From: Dryomyza anilis
Lineage: Eukaryota > Arthropoda > Insecta > Diptera > Dryomyzidae
Assembly: GCA_951804985.1 (NCBI GenBank)
Contig: OX638133.1
Span: forward strand, 53,038,622-53,102,621
Direction: 5' to 3'
DNA: 64,000 bases
The position numbers and the translations under genes are program-made. Below the pieces are notes generated by a model. That model was not told where the DNA came from, did not search any database, and saw nothing but the letters and a program-made list of their open reading frames with translations. Every line of letters starts with the position of its first letter. Position 1 is the first letter of the stretch. Below, one piece after another: positions 1 to 11,765 of the stretch.

Positions 1-711
1 TATTCATGTTCACCAAAAAAGTTAGGTATTTATTTTAATTATAATTCATATAAATATTTTTCATTAATTCAATTTATATTTTATGTATTTTATCTGTCTT
101 TTTTTAGTTTTTGTATAGCATTATTATTTGTCTTCTTTCTCTTATTTTTATATAATGTTTTTTTTTTTATTTTTTTTTTATGTTACAGCATGTACTCTAT
201 GTTAAACTTTCAGGCTCGCCCTCCACTCAGTTATTTTGGGAAAGCTATCGCACTTGCGGCAAAATTAACTTTTTTTGCCTTTAGCAACTTGGACCTAAGA
301 ATAATGAAACATTTGAGTACTATATAAAAACTGCGTCAAACAAATATAAACAATAAAAGGTACATCAGAGATTTAAAACAACTGAGCATCGCCCGTGTCA
401 CTCACTACGGACACAACTCCACCAGGTTCAGATCTAATCGGTGTAATAAGCTGCGTTCCACTTGCCTATACAACACAAAAAAAATATAATCAGTAATTTA
501 AACTAACAACAAAATAGCTCATCTCCAAACTGACTGTTAATAAAACACGTAATTAAAATTAGCGTAATTAAATTTAGCACTGGAACGAATTATACAAATT
601 CTGAAGTCGATATTGTGACACGTCAAATGATTTGTAGATTTAAACATTCCCTTCAGTCCGTGTACCCCGCAATAAATTCTTTATTGGTTTATTGGATCGA
701 CACATATATCT

Positions 712-777
<66 letters not shown>

Positions 778-1661
778 TTATACATGTGAAACCAATAATT
801 CCAGTGCTGCCAAATTTATTTAAAATTTATTCAGCAATGATAGTGCTTACTAAATAAAATCATCACTATTATTTTCGTGGTATTTAATTTTTAACTACTT
901 TAACTAATCCTAAACTTGACATATTTGTCATCATTTTACTATACATTTTATTATTTTCACTTTGCATTACTTCCATTTGTATAAAATTAGGAATACACAA
1001 AGCACAGACACCAACGTCATTAAAACAATATGTTATTCGAGACACAACCCCCCAATTACGATCATTCGTTCACTTTCATAAAACAAGGCTTTATTCGTCA
1101 AACATATTTGCTATTTGTGGGACCAAGTGATGTTTATTATTGTTTATGTTTAATTTTCTACTAATTATTAATTTTCTACTACAACATGCTCACGTAACAC
1201 CATTTATAACAAAAAAGCAAAGACTTATATTTTTTAGAAAATTGATTTAATATTTAATATGTTTTCAGTTGAACAAAAATTTTATCGCTAATGAAAATTT
1301 ACAAAGTTTTTTGATATTTAAAAATTTGATAAAAGTACAAAAGTATTTTTAAATTATAAGTAAAAATTAATAAAAATTAACTACAGCAGCTAATTTAAAT
1401 TTTAAATCTAAAATATATATTTGTTATCCTGAGGGACAGCGACTTTCGCGAATATCGATGGTGGTTTCATATTTTTTATTTGTAGAGGCCGATTGTAGTG
1501 CATTTTTGCAAACATGTCTATTATTAGCACAGAATTATTTAAAAATAATTTAAATATGTTGTTTTCTTTGCAATAACATTCTGAAACAATGAAGAAATTA
1601 CAATTCTCAAAAAACTTCTACGTACATGCGCAGAAGATTCAAGTTTTGAACAGCGTTTCTA
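1..1661. other. A+T-rich DNA without a recognisable gene
   Basis: I see no convincing coding sequence. The stretch has poly-T runs near 155-180 and a TA microsatellite at 715-773. A 'tgttacag' at about 181-188 looks like a splice acceptor, but the frames after it close quickly. Confidence 0.5.
715..773. repeat. (TA)n microsatellite
   Basis: Nearly pure TA dinucleotide tract of about 60 bp. The 80-codon frame over it (615-857), rich in Tyr-Ile, is produced by the repeat. Confidence 0.95.
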
Positions 1662-2578
1662 GCCTTGTAACAAATATGTAAACATCCCATAAGTTTCAAC
1701 AAAGTTGCAGCAAAACTATAAATAATTTTTAAATATGACATGTATGCAGATAGTTACGTGATGTTTGCCACAACAGCAATGTAAATTGAGATATTTACAG
1801 TTGACTGATAGCAATCCTGAGTTCTTGGACATTTGCAACAAAACTATTATTTTGACATTTGACTACTATCAAAAAGGAAAATGACGTACGATCGACTTAT
1901 CCACAACAATTTAGTAAATCCAATGGTGTTAAAAAGGGTCAACTCAAAAATTACATTTTAATGGTAAAAGTGAAAGTAAAATTTCCTGGGTTTGAAATTA
2001 TCAACATGTGATGGAAAATATCTCTTTTCAGAGTTTACTTTGATGACAGCATCGCCGGTCAGACTTGGTTCTTCCGCGAAGATGTTTCAAGTCGTTGTAC
2101 AATTTTACATTCAAAGACGATGGAGATGTATAACCAAGATATTGTTTTAATTCTACTGTTTTAATTTGATTCCTTTTATTTCAATTCAATAAAAATTACT
2201 CCGCAAATTTTAATGGAATCTTCATCAACTATCTTCCTATTTGTAAGAGGTTTAATTGACGTTTGCTATAAATAATCGTAAATTTGAAAGATAGTTGCTA
2301 GAAATATTTATCGTATTTGACGGATATTTGAGAAACGGTTGTCTCAAAGACGATCTAAATAATTTGTAAATAACTTGATATTTAGGGTTGTGATATTTCT
2401 GTGGGGCGATTCTGTAACGTATTAACGACAAAAATCGATATCGTTATCTATTTTTAACGACAAATATTGTTAAAATTTACATGCATGCCACAATTCTTGT
2501 CAGTTAATGATATAGACATTTGTCGTTAATAAGTTACAGAATCGCGCCTCTGGTAATCATTTTTGTTTTCTTAGTGTA
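1662..2578 (+). mobile_element. F1 element, copy A (left end missing)
   Basis: F1 is a non-coding DNA element found at least seven times before 26.5 kb. The intact copy at 22546-23439 is 894 bp, begins CACTAAGAAAACAAGATG, ends CTTTGCTTTCTTAGTG and lies between TA dinucleotides, as for Tc1/mariner-type insertion. Copy A lacks the left terminus; homology starts near 'gccttgtaacaaatatg'. It ends normally at TTTTGTTTTCTTAGTG before TA. A 148-bp F4 element interrupts it near its right end. No transposase is encoded, so it needed an enzyme supplied in trans. Confidence 0.8.
2402..2549. mobile_element. F4 MITE, short copy inside F1-A
   Basis: Palindromic insertion in copy A of F1. Its ends, GGGGCGATTCTGTAAC and the inverse of CAGAATCGCGCC, match the longer F4 copies at 14719-15232 and 23963-24326. 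The intact F1 sequence reads 'atttctggtaatc'; here CTG is present on both sides, so the target duplication is probably the 3-bp CTG. Confidence 0.75.
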
Positions 2579-3017
2579 GTAATAATGAATTGAGTTTGAG
2601 TTGAATTGAATTGAGTTTTATTCAAAAATAATCATTAGTAAAAATTATTTTTTACAATAAATACATTTTTTTTATTAAATATTGAGTTTTTGCAAGTTTG
2701 TAGTTCTACTCAACACTGTCTTGGTAGTGTTTGTTTATTTTGGTTTGTTTTTTAGTTTATGCGAAGTTCTTGTTCAACTCAATATATGAAAGTTTGTTGA
2801 AAGTTCTTCATTCCACGCTGTGTTATGATAACTCGAAATCATAAACAAATATGAGACTGGAGTTAGTGGCTCAAATTGGCAACATTAGGTCAAATCACAA
2901 GGGGACCCTTCGTTTTTCAGAAACAAGTGACTATCCGGTTAAAGTATTCTTCTATGTTTCGCAGCAAAACTTTTTCTGTGATGGAGCACAATGGAACTCC
3001 GCTAAGTTCCACAGCTT

Positions 3018-3530
3018 CACTAAGAAAACAAAGATGGTTACCAGAAATATAACAACCCTAAATATCAAGTTATTTACAAATTATTTAGATCGTATTTGAG
3101 ACAACCATCTCTCAAACATCCGTCAAATACGATAAATATTGCTGGCAACCATCTTTCAAATTTACGATTATTTATAGCAACCATCAATTAAACATCTTAC
3201 AAATAGGAAAATAGTTGTGGAATATTTGGAAAAGGTACTCCATTAGAATTCGCGGAGTAATTTTTATTGAATTAAAATAAAATGAAACAAATGTATTTTT
3301 ATTTATTCTAAAACAGTATCCTGGTTATACATCGTCAACGTGTTTATAAATCCTGCGAAGGTAAAATTGTAACACGACTTGAGACTTCTTCGCGGAATAG
3401 CTAATTTTGCCAGCGCTGCTATCATCAAAGTAATCTCTGAAAAGAAATATTTTCCATTGATAATTTCTATCCCAGGAAATTTAATTTTAACTTTTACATT
3501 TAAAATGTAATATTTAAGTTGAGCCGAAGA
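3018..3530 (-). mobile_element. F1 element, copy B (partial)
   Basis: Begins CACTAAGAAAACAAAGATGG and runs in the opposite orientation to copy A. It carries three spaced CAACCATC motifs (near 3110, 3149 and 3180) that recur in every F1 right end and may be subterminal transposase-binding repeats. Homology stops near 3527, where it joins an F12 sequence. The 97-codon minus frame at 3303-3596 crosses that junction and is not a gene. Confidence 0.75.
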
Positions 3531-4011
3531 AATTAATGTTATTCCAATGTTGGTTTTCGAAGTTAAAAAAAACTTGACACGAAATTCACTACACAAAAGT
3601 GACGTGACAAATTAAATTTCAATAAAAAAAATTAATTTTTTGCACCATTACATGCCACTGCATTCGCACAATCAGTGAGATCATTGTTTTTCGCTTGAAT
3701 TAGCAAACAGACAAATCAATTAATATAAAAGTGCAGGTCCAAACACGAAAGTCATCCCGATATATCTACTGCACGGAAAATGCACGATGAGCTGATATAC
3801 AATGTAAGTGGCCAAGGTTTACGAATACGTTTATGAAATATTAATATATTTTCATTCATACGCAGACAACATTGATATTTTGCGCGAACATGGAAAAGTT
3901 ATACATCGCAGTAGCGCAATTGGATTCACCGGTTTGATCTTCGCGGCACGTCGTAGATTTTACAAGAAGTTCCTGTACACTGCCCCGGTGCAGGTGCTGT
4001 TGCAGCTGTAG
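3531..4011 (+). pseudogene. MICOS Mic26/27-like (apolipoprotein O-like) gene segment, copy 1
   Basis: The frame at 3808-4011 contains SSAIGFTGLIFAARR followed by FYKKFLYTA. This matches the glycine-rich transmembrane hairpin of APOO/APOOL (Mic26/27), an inner-membrane protein at mitochondrial crista junctions; the identification is from remembered family pattern. A short intron can be read at about 3803-3864, with donor ATACAAT/GTAAGTGG and acceptor ATACGCAG/ACAAC. One base missing in 'ctgccccgg' (other copies read 'ctgccaccgg') throws the C-terminus out of frame. An F12 sequence lies directly upstream, as in copy 4. Not functional as it stands. Confidence 0.6.
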
Positions 4012-4017
4012 AACATA

Positions 4018-4388
4018 CTTTAATTTATTTTAATATATAGTATTATAACTTATATGCGTTTTCTTTTATTTTATATTTAAACCTTTAATTAGGGAAATAT
4101 ATGTACTTGAATTCAAGTGTAATTTGAAGGTCGAATCACATTTTGTTTATAGCTTACAATTAGGTTAAATCTCGAATGTATATTAAATGTCGGAATTCAA
4201 GTTTAGGAAAAGGCTAGATTCAATTGGATAAAAAGCTACCAGTTTTGCAGGAGAACGCAATGGTTTTCAAGCTTACAATTACAAAAAGTTGAACGCTTTT
4301 CTCCAGTGAAAGTTTCGATATCCATGTTCAATATACATTCAATAATCACTTAATATCCAGGTTTTTGGTTTATTGGGTTGGGCAGTAG
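4018..4388 (+). repeat. F13: 3' flank repeat shared by MICOS-like copies
   Basis: Follows the MICOS-like segment and ends TATCCAGGTTTTTGGTTTAT-TGGGTTG. The same tail occurs at 9896-10200 (inverted), 24430-24763 and 53226-53480, and a related terminus lies at about 27103-27130. The conserved edge suggests one end of a mobile element; superfamily not determined. Confidence 0.65.
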
Positions 4389-4480
4389 CTAGTAATGGTA
4401 GCATGACGTTTGGCCTGGGGACGGTTCGCCTTATGACGTTTCGCCTGGGGACGTTTCGCCATTTCATTGTGTAATTAATT

Positions 4481-5300
4481 GTGTATTTAATTGTGAATAT
4501 TGCGAAATTGAAGAGAGTGAAGAAACGTCAAAGATTCAGAGTTGCCATACTAAATGAAATTTGTAATTATATTGTTAGGTAATTTTTAAAGAATTATAAC
4601 AGTCTGTATAATGAAATATAAAAATGGATGATTTTCAATATATTATATCTTGAAAGTATTATATTAAATGTGCCAATTTACGAATGATTGTAAAGGTGTA
4701 TTTTTCTGATGATAATTAAGGAAATTGGAGTTTTCTAAAATTTGAAGACAAAATTCAAATATTCATTCGTTCGTTATTCGATAATTGGAATTCTGTTTGC
4801 TATCATAAAATTTAGTTTTTTTATTAGCAATTTATTTAGCAATTTCGTAACTTGAATAGTAAACACTGCATTACCTCCAAAATTAAGACAAACTCGCACA
4901 CACCCATATTTAAAATATATTATTTTTTTCTTAACCCCGAAGTAATTAAAAAAATTAAAACAGGTTTCTTAATTGATATAAAAAAATCGATAAAAAAAAA
5001 TTATTTATGTATATTTAAGAAACTCATTTTTTGCAGAGATTCAAATTTAACATTTATTAATGTTTATCCCAATTAATGTAACTTTCTGTGTACTTTGTTT
5101 CTAGTGATACATTAATAAATAAATCCCATTACTTTTGGAGGTTTACCTTCTACATAAAAAGAGGTTTAGGACAGAGGTTTTGCACATATGTATATGTCCT
5201 CATTCATATTACATAAATGAATTCTTATATAAATACATTAAAATTGGTTCCATGGTATGAATAGAAAAACATTTTACTATTATTTATAATTTACTCCTTT
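4481..5300. other. A+T-rich spacer, no gene seen
   Basis: Low-complexity A/T sequence between the TIR and the LINE. The 74-codon frame at 4852-5076 is Lys/Ile/Asn-rich with no recognisable motif. Confidence 0.5.
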
Positions 5301-5309
5301 TTTATAATT

Positions 5310-8300
5310 TCAAGCAAACATAATTCCCACTCGTCTTTCAAATTAACACTTGGTTCCGAGTGGTTTGATAAAGTTTGCAACCCGGACTTATGGCCTCAAA
5401 ACATTCTAGTAAAAGAATTTATACACAAACCCTACCGCAGTCATAGTACACAATCTTCAACCTCTACAAAAAATGTGTCCCTTTACTACCAAAATGTAAG
5501 GGAATTGCGCTCTAAGACACGTGAACTATTTTTACGTTCACAGAGTATTAATTTTGATATAATAGCACTCACTGAAATCTGGCTAAACCCAAGTTATATA
5601 AATGCTGAGCTGCTTGATAATAACTTTGAAATTTTTCGTTAGGATAGATTCAGTACTATTGATAGTGTTGTCGGAGGAGGAGTCCTTCTCGCAATAATTA
5701 AAACTTATTCTAGTAATGTATTCGAGATTCCCAAGTATAATAACAACAATCTTGAACTTATTTGTGTTAAAGTTTGTTATAATAAAGCATTTTTATACAT
5801 ACTCAATGCTTATATTACTCCGAACAGTCCAATAGAGATTTATGACTCACTTCATGAATCCATTGAATTTGTTATAAGTAATCTGAATCCCAGCGATGAT
5901 ATTATTTTGGTGGGTGACTTTAATCTGCCTAATATATCTTGGTCGCTATCTGACGATGAAACATTTTTTAATGCTTCTAATATCTCCTCTCGACTTGATC
6001 AACTTTTTGTTGATGCAATCTGTTCCGATTTACAACAAGTTAGTTGTATAAAAAATCACCAACACAAACAATTGGATTTAGTTTTCACGACAGATTCATC
6101 AAAAATAATAGTTTCAAATGCCAATTACTCTCTATCTAATATTGATAACTACTATCCTCCTCTTGGTATAGTTTACCAAGCGGATGAAGTAATTCCTGAC
6201 CTAGTGACGGAAGATCAGCTCTATTTTAATTTTAGAAAAGCTGATTATGATCTTTTGGATAGATTAATTAATCTAAAATTTAATGACCATAACGCCAATA
6301 TATTTTCTGAAAGTTTGGATATAATTACCGAAAACTTTTATAAAATTATGTTTGAATGCATTTCACTTTCTGTTCCTATTGAACAAAAGCGTATCTCATC
6401 TTTATTCTATTCTTGCTACACCAAAGATCTAAAACATTTAAGAAATACTCGTAATAGAGCCTGGAATAAGTATATTCGATCCCAAAATACGGGTGATCTA
6501 CACAACTATAGTAGAATTGCAGAGCATTTCAATAAGCTCTGTGCCAGTCTTTACAGCGATTATTTGATACAAATGAATTTAAAACTGAGATCCAAATAAA
6601 TTCTGGTCTTTTATTAATTTGAAAAAAAAAAGAGTGATGGTTTTCCCGCTTCTTTTAAATCAGATAACGGACTAACAAACGATCCTAATATAATATGTGG
6701 ACTGTTTGCCAATCTGTTTCGAAAATCATTTAGTACTGACTATTTTAGTCCTGATTTAAATTATTTTAATTACGGTGGATCTTTACCTAAAACGTCCATT
6801 GGAACAATTATACTTCCGCCTGAGCTTATTTTCGAAGAAATGAGCCAATTAGAAGAAGATACTAACGCTGGCCCTGATGGTATACCACCAATATTACTAA
6901 AAAAAAATGCAGTTCTTCCTTGTGCAAGCCATTGTCCTTCTTATTTCATAAATCTCTTTCTGAAAGTTGTTTTCCTCACTTATGGAAATCATCTTTTATA
7001 TCTCCAGGATTTAAAATGGGCTGCAAAACAGACGTCAATAACTGTCAACCAATCGCAAAATTATCTTGTATTCCTAAACATTTCGAACGAATGGTTTATC
7101 ATTCCATAATAAATACTGCCATGATACCACCAATATTACTAAAAAAAAATGCAGTTCTTCCTTGTGCAAGCCATTGGCCTTCTTATTTCATAAATCTCTT
7201 TCTGAAAGTTGTTTTCCTCACTTATGGAAATCATCTTTTATATCTCCAGTATTTAAAAAGGGCTGCAAAACAGACGTCAATAACTATCGACCAATCGCAA
7301 AATTATCTTGTATTCCTAAACATTTCGAACGAATGGTTTATCATTCCATAATAAATACTGCCATGATATTATTGACATCCGTCAACATGGCTGTGTAAAT
7401 AGTAGATCAACTGTCTCTAATCTCCTGGACTTTACTAGCTTTAGTCTACGTTCAATTGAATCACGAAACCAAGTTGATTGCATTTACACTGATTTCAGTA
7501 AGGCTTTCGATTAACTTTCACATAAACTAATTATATTTAAATTGAAACTGCTAGGATTTCCTCAGTATTTTATAGACTAAGTGGAATCTTATCTGAATAC
7601 ACGCTCTTATCAAATACGTTTTCGTGGTTGCTTATAATCTGCCTTTATCGCAACATCTGGTGTGCCCCAGGGTAGTCACTTAGGACCTCTATTATCACCA
7701 GTTCTCGTTCGCTCATATATGCTGACGATATGAAACTGTATAAAGAAATAAAAAAAGAGGACGATTGTGAATTACTTCAGGATGATCTGAAGTCCTTTGA
7801 AGTTTCGTGTCAAAAAAACAGCTTAATATTAAATGCAAGCAAATGCCAAACAGTATCATTTACTCGAAAAAGATCAAAACTATGTTTCAATTACAGAATT
7901 TCTAATCAAACTCTACACCGAGTTTACTTTATTAAGGATCTTGGCATAGTCTTTGATGATAAGCTGACTTTTAATTTTCATATTGATACAATTTGCAGTA
8001 AAGCATCTGCAATGCTGGGATTTGTAAAACGTTGGGCCAAAGAGTTCAACAACACATTAGTGACACAAACATTATATACCACATTGGTGCGACCACACCT
8101 TGGATATGCTTCTCAAGTCTGGTCTCCAATGTATAAATCTCATATTAGCCGAATTGAAAGAATTCAAAAACAGGTTCGTTAGATTTGGATTAAACCATTT
8201 TAATTGGGTAGATCGTAATAATCTACCACCTTATTCAGATCGTTTGATCTTAATAGGTCTGCAACCCTTAGAAGTAAGAAGAAAAAATGCAGATATTGTA

Positions 8301-8470
8301 TATATACATCAGCTATCTACAGGAATAATAGATTCTGCTGAGCTCTTAAACTGTTTTAAAATCAATGACAATCGTACTAATACTAATATTTTGTATGTAC
8401 CTTTTAATAGAACAAACTATGGTACAGGTGCTCCTTTTAATCGCATGTGTACCTTTGCAAACTTCTTGTA
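5310..8470 (+). pseudogene. Jockey/CR1-type LINE, endonuclease and reverse transcriptase, frame-broken
   Basis: Non-LTR retrotransposon body. About 5340-5640 reads as an ORF1-like tail and apurinic-endonuclease start (NVSLYYQNVRELRSKTREL, ALTEIWLNP) ending at a TAG at 5641. Endonuclease motif VGDFNLPNISW lies at about 5911-5943. RT follows with NAGPDGIPP, KKGCKTDVNNYRPIAKLS, a weak QGSHLGPL and the catalytic YADD at about 7716-7728. The C-terminal part (7730-8182, then 8100-8471 in another frame) has LGIVFDD and TLYTTLVRPHLGYASQVW. Stops at 5641, 6597 and 7512, several frameshifts, a deletion near YADD and a 242-bp internal tandem duplication make it dead. The 3' end is cut where MICOS-like copy 2 begins. 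Confidence 0.85.
6882..7366 (+). repeat. 242-bp tandem duplication within the LINE
   Basis: The sequence from 'ataccaccaatattact' to 'aatactgccatg' occurs twice, offset 242 bp (6882 and 7124), with only a few differences (for example GFKMGC against VFKKGC in translation). The length is not a multiple of three, so it shifts the RT frame. Confidence 0.9.
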
Positions 8471-8790
8471 AAATCCACGACGTGCCGCGAAGACCAAACC
8501 GGTGAATCCAATTGCGCTACTGCGATGTATAACTTTTCCAAAATATCAATGGTGTCTGCGTATGAATGAAAATATATTAATATTTTATAAACGCCTAAGT
8601 AGAATACGAAATGTTATCTTTGCAGGAACGCAAAGGTTTTTACAAAATTTATCTATTAATCATCGTTTAGATATTTCAGAAAGGTAACTTTTTAAAGTAA
8701 ACAATTCGGGTTAATCCCCTTATAGTGGTACCACTGAACTTAATACTTCATAGTTGGCATTCGGTTTTTTGCTGCGACATACCGTTGTTT
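8462..8790 (-). pseudogene. MICOS-like segment, copy 2, with its intron-side flank
   Basis: On the minus strand 8462-8560 encodes the same SAIGFTGLIFAARR block as copy 3, with a 10-bp deletion in 'atgttcgcgc'. The rest, to 8790, matches 10430-10622 almost base for base. The pair 8462-8790 and 10280-10622 is therefore a recent duplication in the same orientation. The junction with the LINE lies in the shared 'acttcttgtaaaatcc'. Confidence 0.65.
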
Positions 8791-9895
8791 TGTGCCTCGC
8801 ACATAAAACTCTCTAGATATTAGCTGTGAGAAAATAAAATATTTTATAACAATACATTTAATAAAATATCTGTACCGAGTACGTTCCTGGCTGAGTGTTA
8901 AACCTTATGTTTGAGAAAGTGCGAAATAGCAAGCTGTAGTAGCTAAACTCTATTATAAAATCATTTAATATATTTCTAATTTTAAATAATATTGTGTATT
9001 TAAATATATTTTGGGTAAAACTTAAATAAAGTGAAGGTAACCCTGATAAAATAAATTCAAAATAAAATTCACAATAGAATGGCGAAACGTCCCAAGGCCA
9101 AACGCCATGCTACCGCTAGTACACAGAAAATAAACGGGTTCATAATATTAACGAATGCTGTTCATAGAGGCAAATTCATACGTTTTAATGCAAGATACAT
9201 TGTGACAATGTACATTGTCCTGTAACTTGTTTGTGAATTTAATGATCAGTTCATTTTCAGTAAGAATCAGTGTTCATAATACGCACAAATAAATTTAATG
9301 ATTTTTTTCATACTTCAATGAATTATATTCATTGAAATACTGCAGTAGACATTTTGCATGTTCGTTTTTCGTGTTCGTTGCTAGTAGCGTTAGCTGCGCT
9401 CTGCTGCTTTAAATTCGCAGAAAGCTGTGACAAATGTAAGAAGTAGTTGCGAAATGAAGTGAAATGAAGTGCGAAATTACATTTAATTTATATTATACTA
9501 TTATATTTAATGTATATATTAATTGAATTTACATTAAAATAATAAAATGAAAAAACTTTCTGAATGAACTTTTGTTTATGATCTCGTTCATTAAAGTATG
9601 TATTCGATTCATTGCGACAATGAACTCTCGCATTCAATATAGCTAATGAAATATTCATTCTAATTATGAATATTTGTCATTTTGTTTCATGATCCGTACA
9701 TTGTAATTCAATGAATTTGTACATTGAACTATTACCGGAAATTCGTTGTGACAATGAACAATTACATTGGACCAATTTTAACGAAATATTCTTTGTGATA
9801 ATGTACTTTTTCATTGTAGATATGTACTTTTTTGGTTCAGTGTAATACGCTATCCAGGTCAGCCTCGTCGTTGTCTGACTAAAAACTAGCTAGAA
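8791..9895. other. No gene; repeated 'gtgacaatg' motifs
   Basis: A+T-rich. From 9119 to 9842 there are at least four degenerate copies of the near-palindrome CATTGTGACAATG (about 9198, 9619, 9746, 9797), and the edges read ACACAGAAAA and TTGGTTCAGTGT. Possibly a degraded MITE; no coding potential seen. Confidence 0.4.
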
Positions 9896-10200
9896 AATGG
9901 GCTTCTCATCAATAAACCAGAAACCTGGATATTAAGGGATTAACGAATTTATATTGAACATCATTATCGAAGTTTTCACTGGAGAAAAGCGTTCATATTT
10001 TGTAATTGTAAGCTTGAAAACCATTGCGTTCTCCAGCAATACTGGCAGCTTTTTATCCAATTGAATCTAGCCTTTACATAAACTTTAAATCTACATTTAA
10101 TATTAATTACACTTTAATTTAAGCGCATATATTTCCCTAATTAAAGGTTTAAATATAAATTAAAAGAAAATGCATATATGGTTAGATTACTATATATTAA
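9896..10200 (-). repeat. F13 tail, inverted copy
   Basis: Reverse complement of 4018-4388, starting from AATAAACCAGAAACCTGGAT. It is the 3' flank of MICOS-like copy 3. Confidence 0.65.
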
Positions 10201-10240
10201 TTATGTCCTACGTTAGATTCTCGCTTCTGTGAGATAAAAG

Positions 10241-11317
10241 ACATTTGCAATAGCACCTGCGCCGGTGGCAGTGTAGAGGAACTTCTTGTAAAATCCACGA
10301 CGTGCCGCGAAGATCAAACCGGTGAATCCAATTGCGCTACTGCGATGTATAACTTTTCCATGTTCGCGCAAAATATCAATGGTGTCAGCGTATGAATGAA
10401 AATATATTAATATTTTATAAACGCCTAAGTAGAATACGAAATGTTATCTTTGCAGAAACGCAAAGGTTTTTACAAAATTTATCTATTAATCATCGTTTAG
10501 ATATTTTAGAAAGGTAACTTTTTAAAGTAAACAATTCGGGATAATCCCCTTATAGTGGTACCACTGAACTTAATACTTCATAGTTGGCATTCGGTTTTTT
10601 GCTGCGATATACCGTTGTTTTGTGGTTTGTGACAAACTAATACATACATATTTTTTTTCATAGTTTAAATTTGTATTGATAGTTAATACTGTTGCCTAAA
10701 AGCCGCATTTGAGATATTTTATCGGTTGTCTAGAGGACAACTTTCCGCAGATGCATTTTATTGGTTGACTTAAACATAACTTTATAGTTATCTTTTCGAG
10801 TGCTAAAAGTCAACCAAAAGGCGGACATTCGTAAGCCTTTCAGATACCTTTTTGATCAATTTTACGACAACATTCGGATATCGTTAATTTTTAAAGTTAA
10901 CATAAAGTTAGGTTCTCGACATCGTTTGTCTGGTTGGGGTGTTCGTGAACGTTGACCACTTACATTGTATATCAGTTAATCGTGTAATTCTTTAGTATGG
11001 TTCGTCACAACGTTTGTCACAAACGAATGGTGTCTTCGATGGTTTTCCCTGCAGTAGAATTCTCGGGATGACCTTCGTGTTTGGACCTTCAGAAATATAT
11101 TAATTGATTTTTTTGTTTGCTTATTCAAGCGAAAAACAATGATCTCACTTATTGTGCGAATGCAGTGGCGCATATAGTAGCAAATCACTGAGCCTTCAAT
11201 TGTAGTGTGCCACATCTCTGGCCCAGTGGCCTTTTGTATGCTGTCACTAGAGGCCCTGGCTGACACGGCTGCAAACAGTGAGTTGAACGGTGCACCAATT
11301 TTTATTACGCGAAACAT
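10241..11317 (-). pseudogene. MICOS Mic26/27-like gene, most complete copy (copy 3)
   Basis: Read on the minus strand. The ATG at 11317 opens MFRVIKIGAPFNSLFAAVSA, an amphipathic, Arg/Lys/Ser/Ala-rich start like a mitochondrial presequence. About 0.3 kb on, a GTAAGTGG donor follows ATACAAT (about 10966), as in copy 1; here the intron would be near 550 nt and the acceptor has mutated to ATACGCTG. The last exon encodes the SAIGFTGLIFAARRGFYKKF block, then LYTATGAGAIANVFYLTEAR and a stop at about 10241. The usual central third of the family is missing or unreadable. A 55-nt 5' UTR intron candidate lies upstream. Splice signals show DNA-level copying, not retrocopying. Whether it is a decayed host gene or transposon cargo is open. 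Confidence 0.55.
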
Positions 11318-11457
11318 GAATATGGGTGTGTAACGATGGGAAATGCAAATAGTGTCTCTCGTACGACTTTAGATTTTTGGCACGATTGTTTAGTACTCCA
11401 ATATACAGATGCAATAAACCATTGCATCATGGGCTAAATGCATTAATACATCGGCAT

Positions 11458-11512
11458 CTGTAACAAAATGAATTTTAATATATTTATCAGAAAATTTTAA
11501 TTCAATACTTAC
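11458..11512 (-). other. Candidate 5' UTR intron of MICOS-like copy 3
   Basis: On the minus strand TTG/GTAAGTATTG opens and TTTTGTTACAG closes a 55-nt A+T-rich segment, the usual length of a fly mini-intron. It lies about 140 nt upstream of the ATG at 11317. Confidence 0.5.
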
Positions 11513-11562
11513 CAAATTTTTGCAACGTACAATGGAAAGGAAAAAAAATGAAAAGTTTATTG

Positions 11563-11765
11563 TTTATATTTAATTTATCACGTTACTGGGTTGCCACTGG
11601 GTAATTTTGTGTAGTGAATTTCGTCTCAAGTTTTTTTAACTTCAAAAACCAACGTTTAAATAACTTTCATTTATTCGGCTTGATCATGACTTTAAATCCA
11701 CATTGGTTGTAAAATAAAATTCTCCAAATTTATAGAACCTTAAGTTCATTGCTTATTGGGTCTAG
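11563..11765 (-). repeat. F12 repeat, inverted copy
   Basis: Matches 52622-52800 (plus), 23606-23720 and 3527-3600. Shared landmarks are 'ccagtgtggatgtaatgt', 'ccaacgttggttttcgaagt' and 'gaaattcactacacaaaat'. In each case it lies on the 5' side of the MICOS-like segment or its remnant edge 'cactacatatgcg', so F12 is probably the 5' part of the same unit. Confidence 0.65.

Larger units (their letters stand above)
4389..9121. mobile_element. TIR-bounded 4.7-kb region, possible composite DNA element
   Basis: The left edge reads GGTAGCATGACGTTTGGCCT and continues with GGGGACG..TTCGCC. The right edge near 9078-9120 is its inverse: rc begins GGTAGCATGGCGTTTGGCCT. The left TIR holds a 30-bp tandem duplication of the GACGTTT..CCTGGGGACG unit (about 4403-4462). 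Inside lie a broken LINE and a MICOS-like fragment. No transposase was recognised. The target duplication is unclear, so the two ends may belong to separate insertions. Confidence 0.45.
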
